A stretch of 64,000 nt of DNA from Stenopsyche tienmushanensis (GCA_008973525.1 WACJ01000516.1:2232001-2296000); one strand, 5' to 3'; positions 1 through 13,608 are shown, counted from the stretch's first letter. Made by a program: numbers and translations. Notes: generated by a model from the sequence alone, not told the origin.

Positions 1-2404
1 GTAATAGAATTGATTCATTATAAGCTAATAAACCATTTTGAGAATCATTTTGTATTACAATAGGCATATTGTATTAGCATAATTTTACTGAAGAGGACCT
101 GATAAAGTTTATAAATAGTACTGAAAATTATTTTACAATGTACAATATATATTTAGTATTTTTTGTGTGTGAAAAATAACTAAAATTCCTACCATTTTAT
201 CTTATGTATATATATTTTAGTCACCGATTTGTCCCAGGCTATTTTATCAAATGGCGATAGTGGGACAATATGGACGTTTAACGTGAATAGTTTCCCAGAA
301 AAAAAACAAATCAAGTTATTTAAAGTACATTAGGAAATGGTCCAGAAAAACATCGAGTCGAAAAAAAATTCACTCAAGCGTGATAAGATAGGGCCGAATA
401 AATCTATTGCTGGTAACAGTTTTTTACAGCTTTCGCGAATTCGGGTAATACGTTTTTTTCATAAGTAGCATAACAAGAAAACTTTATCTCAAAAATACAG
501 GATTTCCTCCTGGCTCCGTGCTTGATAATTGAGTTTCTTTTTATTTCTTTCTGTAATAAGGCCTTTAGGAAATGTTCAAATGAGTGTCGTTTCGTAAGCC
601 GCATTTTGTAGTTAAATACGGGAAATGTAGCATCGCGGTGTATTCACACAAAAATGCAACATTTTGCCGGAGACCATCTTCAAAATATTCAAATGATTAT
701 GTTTTCCGCAAACATTATTTCCAGTCGCCGGTCGGATGCCACTTTTATTGTTTCCCATAGTGTACTCTTCTCGTTTGGGAGTTTGTGAAATTTCTGCTTT
801 TGTCAGGAACTTTCCTCGCTGGGGAGACCCAAAATAATCACCAAAAAGGACATCAAACAATCATAATATTTTCAGGATGCAATCATAAAACTTACACTCG
901 GAAAATCGTGTTTAATTAGTATTTCGCACCGAATTAAATTAATATATTACTACTGTATTGCGAATGAATTTCGCTGCGAATTTTCTCTGTATTATTCCCA
1001 GGATCTAATCAAAATTTGCATTAATAAAACGATCAATTGTCCCTAGACAATTGCGACAAAACAACAAACAAGAAATTACTCGGGGGAGTTCCCGATTGGA
1101 AGACGATGTCGCTGTGAATTTTAATGCAATGAATTTATTGGTATTCATATCGTATTGTTCCAACATAAATTGTCGCAAATCGAATCACAATCACAATTTG
1201 ATTGCTTCAAACGTGTTTAGGCGATAAAAATTAAATCATTGAGATGCGCACGCAGGCGTGCATAAAAGAAAACGGTGAACTTCTGACCAACCGATAACAC
1301 AAATCGTCCGTTTAAATACAAATCCCTACGATTTTTTCCGATTTGATATTATTTAAATAAATATGTGTTCTCCCATACACTTTATGACTTTATATTCTTC
1401 AGTCATCCTCGCTGAATCTTTAATTTTAGGAACACACCAAAATATTCACACTCTTAATATGAAATGCCTTTTTTATTTTGCACTTGTAATACACTTACAT
1501 CGATTAACATATATGTATCATTTATTTACATGTTTGTATGTTTCTTAAAAATTGATGGAAATCGAAGGTAACGAGCAGGTAATAATTTGAGCACAACATC
1601 TAATCACGAAGATTATACACTATGTTTTTTTTAAATTTAATTTAATGACGTATGATTGTGAGACATGACGAAAGGACGCTAAATCCTACAGATCTATTAC
1701 TTCTCTCCAAAAAGCACCACAATTTTATTAAGCGTTTATTTTGTATTGTCGACTGGATTTATACGACTTTTAAACGTCTGACGATGTGTTGTGTATGTGC
1801 TTTATCGTTTATAATTTTTAATTTTTATATTTACAAATATGAAATAAATTTGAATTAAAATCCGCTTTATTGTTCTAAAAACATATGCTTGTAGTGTTAT
1901 TACGATTATTAAAAGAAATGCTTTTTAAAAATCGCTCTAAATGATGAACTTATCCACAAAGTTCCATAAATATAAATATGAACATTGTATTTATATCGAT
2001 TTAAAAATAAATCAAATTAATAGTTTAGAGTTAAATCACGCATGCGCATATTTATACTTACATTAGATAAAAGCTCAAGTATTCTTAGGAAGAAATATGA
2101 TGTCTCTAAAATGTTCAAGCAATCGAACGATCTCTTTGTGGTGTTTAGGATCTAAATATGGATAAATTTGATTTTCATATCATTTTTTTTCATATTTGGA
2201 AGATAATTATAATTGCATTATAACATCACAGATCGATCGCTTCCATTGCTCTATCTTTATATCTCAATGGAGCATATTTTTTTCGGAAATAATTTCAATT
2301 CCTTTTTTTACTTTTAATACTAAAATAGAAAAGTATTATAAAATTAGCATATGTGATTAATAATTCGATGTGTTTTTAATTGGTTTTTTCTGTTTTTCTC
2401 GCAG
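1..2404. other. CASK intron / AT-rich noncoding
   Basis: No exon-like segment on the plus strand is convincing here. The stretch lies upstream of the first visible CASK exon and is best read as a CASK intron. Two short minus-strand ORFs near 404-860 have no recognisable domain and no splice context. Confidence 0.5.
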
Positions 2405-5044
2405 TAAATTGTTCGATCTTCGGCCGCAAAAAGAAGCAATACAAAGACAAATATCTGGCCAAACACAACGCCGTCTTCGATCAGCTCGACCTCGTCACCT
2501 ACGAAGAAGTTGTCAAACTACCACGTCAGTATAAACGATACACCATCAAATCTGTGATTCTTGTTCGACGATCGTAAAGATCAAAATGAAAGGATTCTTA
2601 CACAAATGCTGCAATTCTCTTTCTCCGCTCCGAGCTATTCCTTCACGATTATTTGCAAGCATAAATTTTTACACGCTCTTAGAATCGCACAGTAATAAAA
2701 CAGTACGACGTCTATATAATCCGGCAAAAAATGTTATTTGCAAGTTCTACATGTCCCATTTTGTCCTTGCACCAGCTCAACTAAAGGTGCAATAAAAATG
2801 ATACAGCATTTTGCCGCATCCGACATTTTATATAGATGGTGTCGTAAAAATTATTGCAAATGACTTCCGTCTCAAACGAACTATTTGTCTATAGTTATAA
2901 AACACGCCCTTGTTCCTTTTTAACTTTAAAAATCCACACCGATTAATCATGTTAAAAAAACGTATGAATTTAAAAGAGGAATGGATATTTAATTTTTATC
3001 AGATGTAGCGATTGCTCATTGTTATTCATCTTGCGACTGTATATTAGCGCCTGCGTACAGTCGCGCGTTGAAAGTCAATTCACATTATTTATTTATATTT
3101 CATTCAATAACTACAATAATTTAAAAATTCTTACTATGTTATCAGAATATGTATTTTACAAAGATAACTTTCTGAATGCAAATATGTACATTAAGAACAT
3201 TTTATGACCGTAGATAAATGTTCGGGCTTGCTTTCCGTTGCCAAATTTTCAAATATAAAATGCAGATATATATCATCATTACCAACAGTTTTGTTTCTCG
3301 TTACTTTTCCATTACGGATTAGACGATTTAAAGTTTCCATACAAACAAATTTTATAACCCACTCCCATTTTATTATATCCTTATTCAACATATGCTCTTT
3401 ATTTCAGTGTCTGATCCTGCCTTCCAAAGAAAGACTCTGGTCCTATTGGGAGCTCATGGTGTTGGACGTCGCCATATTAAAAATACTCTCATCGCCAAAC
3501 ATCCTGATCAATATGCTTACCCTATACCACGTCAGTATAAACTTATGCCTTCAAAATGATGAGTTATTTATAAACAAATCATATTTATGAATAATTTAAT
3601 TTTAGATACAACGAGACTTCCTAGAAACGACGAAGAAAACGGTCGTAATTATTACTTTGTATCGCATGATGAAATGATGGCTGATATTGCTGCAAACGAA
3701 TACTTAGAATACGGTATTTCAGGAACGCAATTACTTATTTTTATACGTTTTGAAATAGTTTTTGTTGAATATATTTTATTTTATTCTTCAGGAACTCACG
3801 AAGATGCCATGTATGGTACAAAATTGGAAACGATCCGCCGCATTCATGCAGAAAGACGAATGGCCATTTTAGACGTGGAACCACAAGCCCTTAAAATTCT
3901 ACGCACTGCTGAATTTGCACCATATGTTGTATTTATTGCAGCACCGGCCCTACAAAACATGAATGATGTATGTTATTTTATTATGAAATATGTTAAACAC
4001 TTAAAAATTAATTAAACGCAGAGCCGTAACGAGGGTATGAAGCGCCCGTGGCAAGTATCTAACTTGCATCCCCCCCCCCCTCCCCAGCCACCGGAAATCC
4101 AATTTGCAAAAGTTATATAACACTATTATAAATGCAATAAGTTAAATATTATTATTATATATTTTTTAAATAATTGTGTAGAGTGTTTGGCGATGTTTCA
4201 CAGCAATAAGGCCGAGTATTTGCGTCAATTTAGGATATCCATTACTTTATATCCGAGACAAAAGAACATGGAGACCCTCCACCTACCCGAATTATTTATT
4301 GGTCCCGTTATTCGGGACCTTAGGTATGCATTCATCCCCGAAAATGCCGCAAAAAGTCCTAAAATAGAACGGAGTGGCCACAATGTCTGTGTACCCAACC
4401 GGTCCGCTTTTCGGACCGCTGGCATGACGAATGAACGCCATACCTGAACATGTCTACAGAACGATTACGAACTCTCATTACAAAATGAAGTTATCCGAAG
4501 GAGACTTATCGAGTGGATTGTTTAAGCGATAACAAAGAAAAGAGGAACTAGACAACTTAGTTTATATCAAAAATATATAAAAACTTAGTCAGTATTCTTC
4601 GTTTTGCACCCTAAGCCCAGTTGCTCCCATGGCGCGTACCTGCTTTGTCACCCCCTTGTTACGACACTGATTAAACATATAGTTTGCATCTTTATATTGC
4701 GCTTTTATGTCGAGTCTTTTAACGTATTTTCATCCAAAATCACAATGATATTGTCTTATTATATTTTATTAACAAAAAAGCTCAAAGCCTGACTGTAATG
4801 GCATTAAAATGATTTATTTCAACACTGTTTTATTTAATACTATTTATATATTAAAATGTTTCAGTATGATGGAAGTCTAGAGCGATTGGCCAAAGAATCT
4901 GAACAGCTCCGGCAAATGTATGGACACTATTTTGATTTAACCATTGTGAATAACGACATAGAGGAAACAATAGCTACATTGGAGGCAGCTATTGAGCGTG
5001 TGCACACCACTCCCCAATGGATTCCTGTCAGCTGGGTGTACTGA
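2405..5044 (+). CDS. CASK: CASK (MAGUK scaffold), C-terminal exons, 5' partial
   Basis: Membrane-associated guanylate kinase scaffold of synapses and cell junctions (Drosophila Caki family). Five exons join in phase: 2405-2524, 3408-3530, 3606-3713, 3792-3967, 4865-5044. They encode the HOOK-region end ([20 protein letters not shown]) and the whole guanylate-kinase-like domain: [15 protein letters not shown] in the P-loop position, [38 protein letters not shown], and the family's C-terminal PVSWVY before TGA. The P-loop lacks the GKS/T of true guanylate kinases, as is usual in CASK, so the domain is expected to bind partners rather than make GDP. The kinase, L27, PDZ and SH3 exons must lie to the left of the window. 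The last intron (3968-4864) is enlarged by a hAT-type MITE. Identification is firm; splice junctions were inferred from consensus and phase. Confidence 0.95.
4011..4677 (+). mobile_element. hAT-type MITE (copy 1) in CASK last intron
   Basis: A 651-bp element spans 4019-4669. Its imperfect terminal inverted repeats start CAGAGCCGTAACGAGGG on the left and, read inward, CAGTGTCGTAACAAGGG on the right. It is flanked by a near-perfect 8-bp duplication (attaaacg / attaaaca), as expected of hAT elements. Inside, in order: a poly-C run near 4070, a fragment of mariner transposase reading [17 protein letters not shown] (about 4181-4255), and on the minus strand a short ORF block containing [16 protein letters not shown]. 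It has no full transposase of its own, so it is nonautonomous. Confidence 0.75.
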
Positions 5045-8000
5045 CCCCCGTCGGACAGCGCTTCTAATGCGCTGCTCGTTGGTGATTTCCACTACCTTTA
5101 AACACAACGTCATCCAACACTCGTCTCTTAATCCATTTGAACCTAATTCGATTTCGAAATCATTGTGAAGTGAACTGTAGTTGCACAATGAGGAATCATT
5201 GCAACGAATTCATGCCCATCTTTAAAAAAATGTATTCACGATGCTCTTCCTCTTAACGATACTATGAAAACAATTTATTCAGATTCATCAGAGTCTCATA
5301 ACACTATATTTATCTTGACTTTAAAATTAAATCATTCATCCCAAAGCAGATATTAATTATAATCTGTAAATCATCTATCTATATTAATATATTATACGAC
5401 GTCTCTTGGTTTACCATAATAAATTTTACAATTTATTTTAAACATTTCTTTATATTAGTAGTTAGTATATTTTGTACATTTTAGTAGCTAATCATTAGGT
5501 TTTCTTTTGACTATGAATATGAATAGTTTTGATTAATACTTTCAAAAAGGAAATTTGTATAATACGTTGTAGAATGTTACGGAAAAATTATTTTATCGTT
5601 CCCAAAAACTGTTATAGTGTGATTGTTATTTTAAAACACATTCCATTTTTTATGTCTAGTATATTGTTTCAAATGTATAGCTATTTAGAATACAAAATGC
5701 CCCCAGTATATAAAAAATATATGTATATTCTCAATGTAATTTTAATTTCTTTGGATGTTGCACATATTATCTAAATACTTAAACATTTATACTTCTCATC
5801 GTGTGTTTGTATCTAAATTTCAATTTGACAAACGTTTGAAAACATTTATTGAATTGGATATGTAAACAAACTCTTGTAAATTGTACATATTTTATATATT
5901 TTTTTCAATGTTCTTCGCCTACCGATAGTTTTGTCATTTATTAACATAATAGAATTTTCGAGTCAAATGAATCATAAGATGTTTCGCTTGAATACGTAGC
6001 TAATGGGGTTTAAAACATTTCATTTTATTTTCTAAAATCTTCCAATATTTTCAATAGATTAGATTTAATTCAGAGAATCCCAAATACAAGAAATTTTCAA
6101 ATGAAAATATATATATATAATATTTTTTATTTGTGCATTCATGCAATATTTTTTGTAAATAAATATATATAACATAATCTATCATGACGTCATTCTCATG
6201 ATTATAAGCTTACATTTTGTAGGATTCAATTGTGCGAAAATATTCTTACTTTTACACCATCGTTTGATTAATGGCTTTTATACCAGACTCTGTTAAAAAT
6301 CTATTATTTAAAAATATAGCCAATTTATACACTGTTAGCAATATATCTTAAATATAAAATATATATATATATGTATACTAGCAAATATTATTATTATACA
6401 TTATGCATAATTTTCTTTTTCTTAATGCATTGATTTAAAAATTGTGTAACTGTACGATTTTTTAACTTAATAATTAAAATATAATTTATATCATTTCATA
6501 CATTCGATCTTATTTTTTTGTAAGCATGAGCAAAATATCTTTTGAATATTATGATAGGGCATGCTTAAAGTATATGCTAAATACTCGTAACAATGAAAAT
6601 GTGTGGCTTAATAAATCTATTCATTTTATAGCTTTACTTAATCACACTCATTTTTAGCTTACTCGCTCATATTTAAATCAAATTCAGCTTATAATGCTTC
6701 AGAATATAGAATCGTTAATAAAAAAAAATATCCAGTCTATTGTATGTGTAATTCTCCATAAATTACTAAAATTATTGTATTACATTAGCATGATTAATGA
6801 TATAATACTTTAGTTTTGTAAAACACTTCTTTAATCTATTAATAAGCCATATGAAATTGTGATAAAGAAACTGATAAACAGTAATAAATAATCGTCTCAT
6901 ACAACACAAATAAAGACTTTGCTGATTTTTTAGCTCAAAATAGATATTGATCTATATTGTATTAAATTGAATTAATAAAAAATAGTTTCAAATGAAATTT
7001 TCATTTAAATCTGTTAAAAATATCTGAAAAAAATCAACTATAGTGCCGTTGAAAGCATTTGCAATGTGAATAACAAAGTTGATGTAAATAGACTTTATGC
7101 TAAACGTAACTTTATTTATTCGAAATGAATCCAAAAAATATTGTAAATGCATCATTGGTGTTATATTTAAATCGCATTCTATCATAACTAAATATATTTT
7201 ACATGTTAGATGATATTATTTATTAATTTGTATAATACTGTAAAACAATTTTGAAGCAATAGTATCTCTCCAAAAGTATTCTTATTCGTACAACATCTGC
7301 ACTTGATTTATTCCTCCGTTGAGTCTATTTTTAAGCACAAAACATCATGAATTTTACATAAATACGAAGATTTGAATCACTTCTTCCGTCGGTTTTTCTA
7401 TTGATTTTATGAACGATCTCATTTATAACAATAATATTGTTTTACCAAGTACCGCATCTATGATAAACATATTTATAAACATATATTTTCTCGAAAAAAA
7501 TATGTAAATCGGAAAGTAAGAGCGTAAAAAGATTCTAAGAGTCCATAGAAATTATGAGGATTATTTCTAAGCTCACGTGATTACCTTCTTCATCAATTGT
7601 ATAGCTTACCGAGTCCCTAGCTTTACAACAAGAGACCCGCGCGTACTTTAAGCGTTTATTCTTGTAATTAAATCAGTTGTTACATCCATACAATCTGTAT
7701 AAGCACGATGAATAGGGAGCTTATATACTCATGAAAATATATATGGAAACATGTTAGTATGTGTATGTTGTTTATTACATTCTATATTTTATTATCGGTA
7801 TAGTATAAATATATATATATATATATACATTGACATTATAAAGCGACAAATGCACATATATTCATATCCTTTACATTTGAATATTAAACATTTTGTTCCG
7901 TTGTTACGCTGCAAAAGATTATCATGTATTAGCAACTTTTACAGTTTGATTAACTCGTTAAAATTTTCACTATTGCAAGTTTTTTTTAATGATCTATAAT

Positions 8001-10288
8001 AGCAAAATTATCTTTGAAAATTCAAATTTTATTTGTACATTGTAGCTAAATTTTACACATTTGTGAATGAAACTGATTTTAATTATATAAAATATAGCAC
8101 AAACTTTATGTATATTTTGTTAACATCATCAACATTATTTCAATGGATACACACTGTAGAATAAATATCTCTACGGCTTCAATTCGTCTTTATCCTGATT
8201 ATAAACAGGTGGAAATGTTTTGCCGTGGTGGATAATCTTTCAGTGTACTCCATCGTATATTAATAAAATATTTATTATCATTACACGTTTATCCAATATA
8301 ATGCGTTTATTAATAAACTGTTTTTTGGCATGATATATACATAAATATACTTCCTCATACTTCATATTAATAAAAAATATTAAACGACATACTGTTCATA
8401 TAGTAAAAATCTACTTAATATTAAAATATTCTTTACTCTTGTATACACTGATAAAATCTCTTAGAAATAATGATACTAAATATTGAAACAGGTTAACAAT
8501 TTATGTTTTAAAAATTTCATCTAACGAATCTTAACTAAAATTTAAATAATACATATTCTTATCTTAAATTCTATAGATGAATTTTAATATATCATAAATG
8601 ATTTTCTGTAATTTTCATGTGTGAAAATTCCCATTTAACTTTAAAAAAATACTCAATATCATATATAAAGTCATTTATGAATATTCCTTTAATATATTAG
8701 TCAATGAAAGCACAACATTACTGTTTACTCTTAACCAGTGTGCAAGTTTGAAAGAATATATTTAGGGTCGAAGATCGTATGATTGTAATCCGCAAATCGG
8801 ATGATAATTATTTTACAATATAAAGTAATTAATTGATAAATATACAACACATGTAACTATGTTAACGCTAGTTATATTCGTACAAGAATACATCCGTACA
8901 TTCGTGCAGCGCAGCGTGTATACACATTCACCGGTGTGTTTGTATGTATGATATACACATGTGTATGTATGTATGTTTGTATCCTTCTGATCTTTTAAGT
9001 GAAATAATAGGCAATTCAAAATTATAAAATATGGGTAAAAGGTTCTAGTGTAAAGTAGAATAATAGAATAAAAAATTTACATATTATAACTTACAAAATA
9101 TGATAAAATAATGAAATGTATGAAATATAACTGAAAGTTTGATAATTTATAGAAACATTTTATTGATATATTTTGTTTAAAATGATTTTTTTACACGTTT
9201 CTGTTATTAACTCTTCAACATTCCGCAGTGTCTTTGCTTTGAAGGCGTCAGTATATCTACCTGAAATAAATTTATTTGACATTTTCTTTCTTATTGTTCC
9301 ATGTCTTTGACCATATTTTAAAATTAACTTTGTTATTTAGTTTTTATATTTTAGTATACTTTTTAGATTTTTAAATTTTCATGTAAAACAGAAACAGAGG
9401 TTTCCATATTGATATTTTTTTAATTACACACTTATTACCTTATTGTCAATATGTAAACCCCTGTTTATTAACTGATTAATATTCCAACACTATCAGGGTG
9501 CTCGAACACTCAACGGCATTGTATTGGAATAGGGTATATAGGTAGGAACAATTTAATATTGAGTCATTAAAATGTTAAATAAAAATTATTCAACTGATAA
9601 GTGTTCACAATATAATGAAAATGAATTATTATTAAATTAAATAAATTGCTCATGATTTAAATACTAATACTTGTTTTCTTTAAACACTTCTCTGTATCAC
9701 GGCCTCCTTAACGCACTCTTTTTCCTTTTCAATGAACATTGTGATAAAATTTTATATTAATTTATAATTTAGATTATTGAAAAATTTATTCCATTCATCC
9801 TCAATATTGTTAAAAAATTGAATTTATCCTTTTTTAATACTGTGTAAAATTTTACTATTGCATCATAAAAATTTTGATATTAAGGCTCAAATCATTTGCA
9901 GGATTTATGTAATTTTTATCAAAAAATATATAATAAAATATCGATAAATCATGTTCATTGTATATTGATCTTTATTTTTTTAAATCTTTATAACATATAT
10001 TTCTTATAAACATAAGTACTTAAGCTAAAAACATAACAAACATAAATGAAATTCTGTCAAGCGTACATATTATAATTAGAATTGGAATGCATTTTCTTAC
10101 AATACACAATATATATAGCAATTTCAAATATTTTTGCAGTGATTAACAAGAATAAATTCTGCAATCACGTGTTTATAATACCAAATAATAATGGCCATGT
10201 ATCATAAAATAGGAACATAATGTTAACAGCTCAATTTCAAAAATTCAACGTGCCGTGCCCGACGTAATTCAAAACATACGCTGCCATC
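5045..10288. other. CASK 3' UTR and AT-rich intergenic region
   Basis: The first few hundred bases after the CASK stop are likely 3' UTR. The rest is AT-rich with many AATAAA hexamers and no supportable exon on either strand. It contains an (AT)n run near 7808-7827 and a degenerate TATG/TGTA microsatellite near 8935-8985. I see no gene or complete transposon. Confidence 0.5.
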
Positions 10289-13066
10289 CTATTCGAGCTT
10301 GTTGAGGAATGGTGCAATGGATCCAACGTCTTCACAATCAGGGATGATTTTTCCTTTGAATTTAAGGCAGGCATCGGCACACAGCTGTCCTTCGAACCAC
10401 GGGCCGTACATCTTTTTGCATTGAGCGCAGTTCCTGATGCAAATTCCCAACACGTCGTATCCAACTAGAACACGTTTACACTATTTTATAAGCACATTTA
10501 TTTATTTACTTCACATCTATTCTCTGCATACTTATTTAGCAACTAAGAATGGGCAATGAGTCAGAATTAAATATTCCACGCTGTGTATTAACGTTTTTTA
10601 AATCCTGATGCAATAATTCAAAATTTGAGCTAGTATTTGATAAAAGACATTTTTTCCAAATGTTTCTTTGTGTTTTTAACATTTAAATCGGTTTGGTTGC
10701 TTCCTCTTCATCCCCATCCCTAATTATACAATAGCAAAAGTGGAAATACTATTATTTTAAATCAGGTTTTCCCATCTATTCTAGAGTAATCAGATGAGTA
10801 TTTTTTTAGCACCCTGCACATTATATATTTTATTAATTAGTGAACATCTATGGAATAATTTTCGAATCATAAACGAATTCATAATTTTTGCAGCATTTTA
10901 TGACTGGGAACAAAAAAGCAAAAGACAAAGGCTTTCAAAAAAGCAGGTAGCTAAATCAACTACTAAACCAAACCTAACTATAAAACGGCCCTTTTGTTAC
11001 AATGTTGGAATTGCTAAGGCATTACTCATTGTAATATCCTTCAGTATAATCATATAATAACAACTGACGTCTATTGTAACCAACATAAAACAGATATTTG
11101 CCGTGGAATTCGACTGAATTATATATGGGTAGCAAGTTCCAAGCCGGCTATTGTTAACGAGCTCACTCACAATAAAATATATGAATTTTAGTTTATTATT
11201 TTAAAACTTGTGGCAGATCGCAAATCATAGTTTGGAAGATCAAAAAAAGATTTTATGCAGGATCCAACTACTTATTAAACAATCCACCATTGATTCAAAC
11301 CATCGAGTGACCATTAAAAATAATGAAGCTGCTCAGGTCATGGTTTGTGACATTGTAATCGTCAAAGGCCGATCTTTGCTCGTGAATTAACGATTCAAAA
11401 TTAAGTTTCAAATTCAAATCTAATTTGCGCCCCCCCCCCTCCCCTCTCGGAGTTTAAAAATTAAATAATAAAAATAGAGTTTCAAAAATACCCAATATAA
11501 CATACAGATGGCGGTTGTTGTTTCAAAAAAATAAACTAAATAAAAAACACTCGTGTGCTACCATGATATGTATTTGGTACACCATATGAAATTTTGAAAA
11601 ATTCTTAGCCCCGTATCTATTATATTTCATATCGATATTCCCATTGTTATAATCGAGTTGTAGTAAATACATCGTGATAAAGGAAATGTTAGACGAGGCC
11701 GTACGACCTGCTAAAACGAACAGCGATCGACCAAATGAGGTAACCACCCCAGATATGGTGAAGGAAATCCACAAAATGATCCTGGTTGACTGTCAACTGT
11801 AAGTGCGCGAGCTATCAGATATGGTATACAAGACATCGCATATTGACTGAAAATTTGGACATGAGAAAGTTATGCGCAAGACCGGGACCGCGTTTGCTCA
11901 CAATGAAACAAAATCAGCGTCGTGATGATGTTTCGAGTGTTTGGCAATGTTTTACATCAATATTACCGAGTCTTTGCATCAATTCAAGATGAAACATGGG
12001 CTCATCACTTTACATCTGAGACAAAGGAAAGTGCAAAACCTGAATTTAATATTCATGTCCGCAAGGACATGCACATTATCAACTTCGAGTGTCCACTTGC
12101 GCTTCGAACCTGGCAAAGAAACTAGCTAGATTTTGTAGCTTAAAACTAAAAAACTAACTAAGACTACAGCATAAATTAGTAATATATATAAAATAGTTTT
12201 TGTGGTTGGGGGGGACATTTAGACTCATTCGCGATATCACTTGATGCGAGCCACCTATGTAAGTTAGCCTCTGAGGTAGCTTCCGTGATCGTACAAATCA
12301 TAGAAATGCCACAAAAAGCCCTACAAGAAGACGGAGTGGCCACAAGGTCTGTATATCCAATCGGTCCGCTTTTCGGATCGCTGACATGACGAATGAACGC
12401 TTTGCAAACGGACGCCATAAAACATAGCGACTCACCGGTGAGTAACTGGTAGTTAAGTTATTATGAGACTTTAAACAAAACAATTGGTTTTTTTTAAAAT
12501 AACAAATCATTAACCTTTTAAATGCCAACGACTCGCCGGCGAGTCGCATTTGTATGCGCTCATTACGCTCTGACAGTTAAAAGGTTAAAAAATCAACGTA
12601 TTAAAGCCAATTTTTGAGCGTATTTTCGTATAGTTTGTTTTAAATGTGTATGATGGTAAAAATTCATGAAAATATAATGTGGACCAATATAAAAATATAT
12701 ATAAATGTACTTGGATGAACCGAATGCAGTAATCGGCACTGCAGTAATCGGCATGCTAGTAAACCATGCACAAGAAACCACGCTCGTGAAATCCGCCCAT
12801 TAGAACTAGTTTAACGTGTTTTTGTGTGTATAAAATTGAAGCTATGAAATGCACAGATTTGTGCACGCGGTATTTAAAGGGCTAATGTTTGTTTGCATTG
12901 TCTGTAATATGAAAAAAATGTTTACATTCATTGCAAAATAACAAAATAGTAAATTAAATTTCTTACCAATTGCTGGATTAGCGTCGGCACACTGGAGCTC
13001 CCAAATCGCCACAATGGCAATGCTCAATGCTACCAAGATAAATCGGCTATTTTGGCGGGACATCAT
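10289..13066 (-). CDS. Eh: Eclosion hormone precursor
   Basis: Neuropeptide that triggers ecdysis behaviour, secreted from brain neurosecretory cells. Two coding exons join in phase: 12967-13066 (start at 13066) and 10289-10464 (stop at 10289). The 91-residue precursor has a signal peptide (hydrophobic FILVALSIAIVAI core) probably cut after CADA, leaving a mature peptide of 62 residues beginning NPAIVGYD. This matches the length and the NPAI start of moth eclosion hormone. The six cysteines are in family spacing (CIRNCAQCKK, LCADAC, PDCED) and the tail SIAPFLNKLE is the family signature. A good acceptor (ttttttcag) lies 4-5 bases upstream of the first ATG, so a noncoding first exon is likely, as in Manduca; an in-frame upstream ATG at 13093 would fall in that intron. 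The 2.5-kb coding intron holds mariner, hAT-type and TTAA-type relics. Confidence 0.95.
11555..11690. mobile_element. TTAA-type short element, partial copy
   Basis: Shares 'atgtatttggta', 'ttatatttcatatcgatatt' and 'ataaaggaaa' in order with the better-preserved copy at 27357-27540. Its ends are eroded. It abuts the mariner relic. Confidence 0.45.
11690..12065 (+). pseudogene. Mariner transposase relic
   Basis: Three reading frames together recall a mariner-family transposase. One frame has TTPDMVKEIHKMILVD then VRELSDM, a second has ENLDMRKLCARPGPRLLTMK, and a third has DETWAHHFTSETKESAK, the block holding the second catalytic Asp region. In-frame stops and shifts separate them, so it is dead. 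The next block of transposase and any terminal repeats are not recognisable. It lies inside the eclosion hormone intron. Confidence 0.8.
12510..12588. mobile_element. TTAA-flanked 71-bp mini-element with palindrome
   Basis: TTAA at 12510-12513 and 12585-12588 flank a sequence with inverted ends CCTTTTAA / TTAAAAGG. It holds a perfect 18-bp palindrome, CGACTCGCCGGCGAGTCG, at 12529-12546. TTAA borders and CCYTTT-type ends suggest a piggyBac-type nonautonomous element. Confidence 0.55.
12838..12955. repeat. Duplicated segment, copy A
   Basis: About 118 bp just downstream of the eclosion hormone signal-peptide exon. It is diverged but clearly collinear with 14093-14212: both contain 'gaagctat', 'gcacagattt.tgcacgcg.tattta' and 'gtaaaatac'-like ends. 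Confidence 0.55.
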
Positions 13067-13608
13067 TTTTCTGAAAAAACGCGCGAAATTCAATATTATG
13101 GATGAAAGTTATAGATATTAAATAGTTTCGTTAAATCCTTTTCCCAAATATATCAATATAAAAATGATTAGAATACCACCGTTCGCGGTGTATTACTCAA
13201 CCGGATTGCCACAAATATAATAATGTCAAGACCTACTTCTCATTCGCCAAAGAACGTATTGACAAAGAACATTCCACGGAAGCAAGACTATCAGTCGAAA
13301 GCAACATTTGGCGAATTCGCTGGTCACAGCCGAAGGAGCTCCTTTAATACTTTCCACACCGGATCTTCGGTTGCTCATTCGGCTCTGAATCACTACAGCT
13401 ATGCATGTCACACATGTAAATTGTGTCCTTCCAGCGAAAAAAATGTCCAAGTAACTTCATGCACTAGGAAGCGAAGTGTTAAAAACAAAAAAATGTGCTG
13501 GAGCAGACGCAGATGGTGTAACATCACTTGTCCAACATCGAAAATGCGCCAAGCCGGCAATGGGTGGGCGCTGTGATCAATAGGATCAGGAAGTGTTCAG
13601 ACCATCGG

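Larger units (their letters stand above)
11425..12425 (-). mobile_element. hAT-type MITE family, decayed copy 3 with nested mariner
   Basis: Parts match copies 1 and 2 in the same order: a poly-C run (about 11430), an 'acagatggcgg' block (about 11503-11515) matching copy 2, mariner sequence, and the short-ORF block (12176-12418, minus) with DPKSGPIGYTDLVATPSS. No terminal repeats or target duplication are visible, so the copy is old or truncated. It lies in the eclosion hormone intron. Confidence 0.5.

Noticed and set aside
404..860. Two minus-strand ORFs of 66 and 82 codons
   Set aside because: No domain, no splice context and they lie inside the presumed CASK intron; the length is compatible with chance.
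3204..3590. 128-codon plus-strand ORF over a CASK exon
   Set aside because: It reads the CASK guanylate-kinase exon in the wrong frame.
8935..8985. Possible CRISPR-like or satellite array
   Set aside because: Only a degenerate TATG/TGTA microsatellite; no spacer structure, and the genome is an insect's.
10237..10464. 75-codon ORF beginning MDTTCWEF
   Set aside because: Wrong frame of the eclosion hormone exon; the +1 frame carries the six-cysteine hormone.
13223..13576. 117-codon plus-strand ORF rich in K, R, S and C
   Set aside because: It overlaps the expected noncoding first exon of eclosion hormone on the other strand; composition is unlike a folded protein and no family is recognised.
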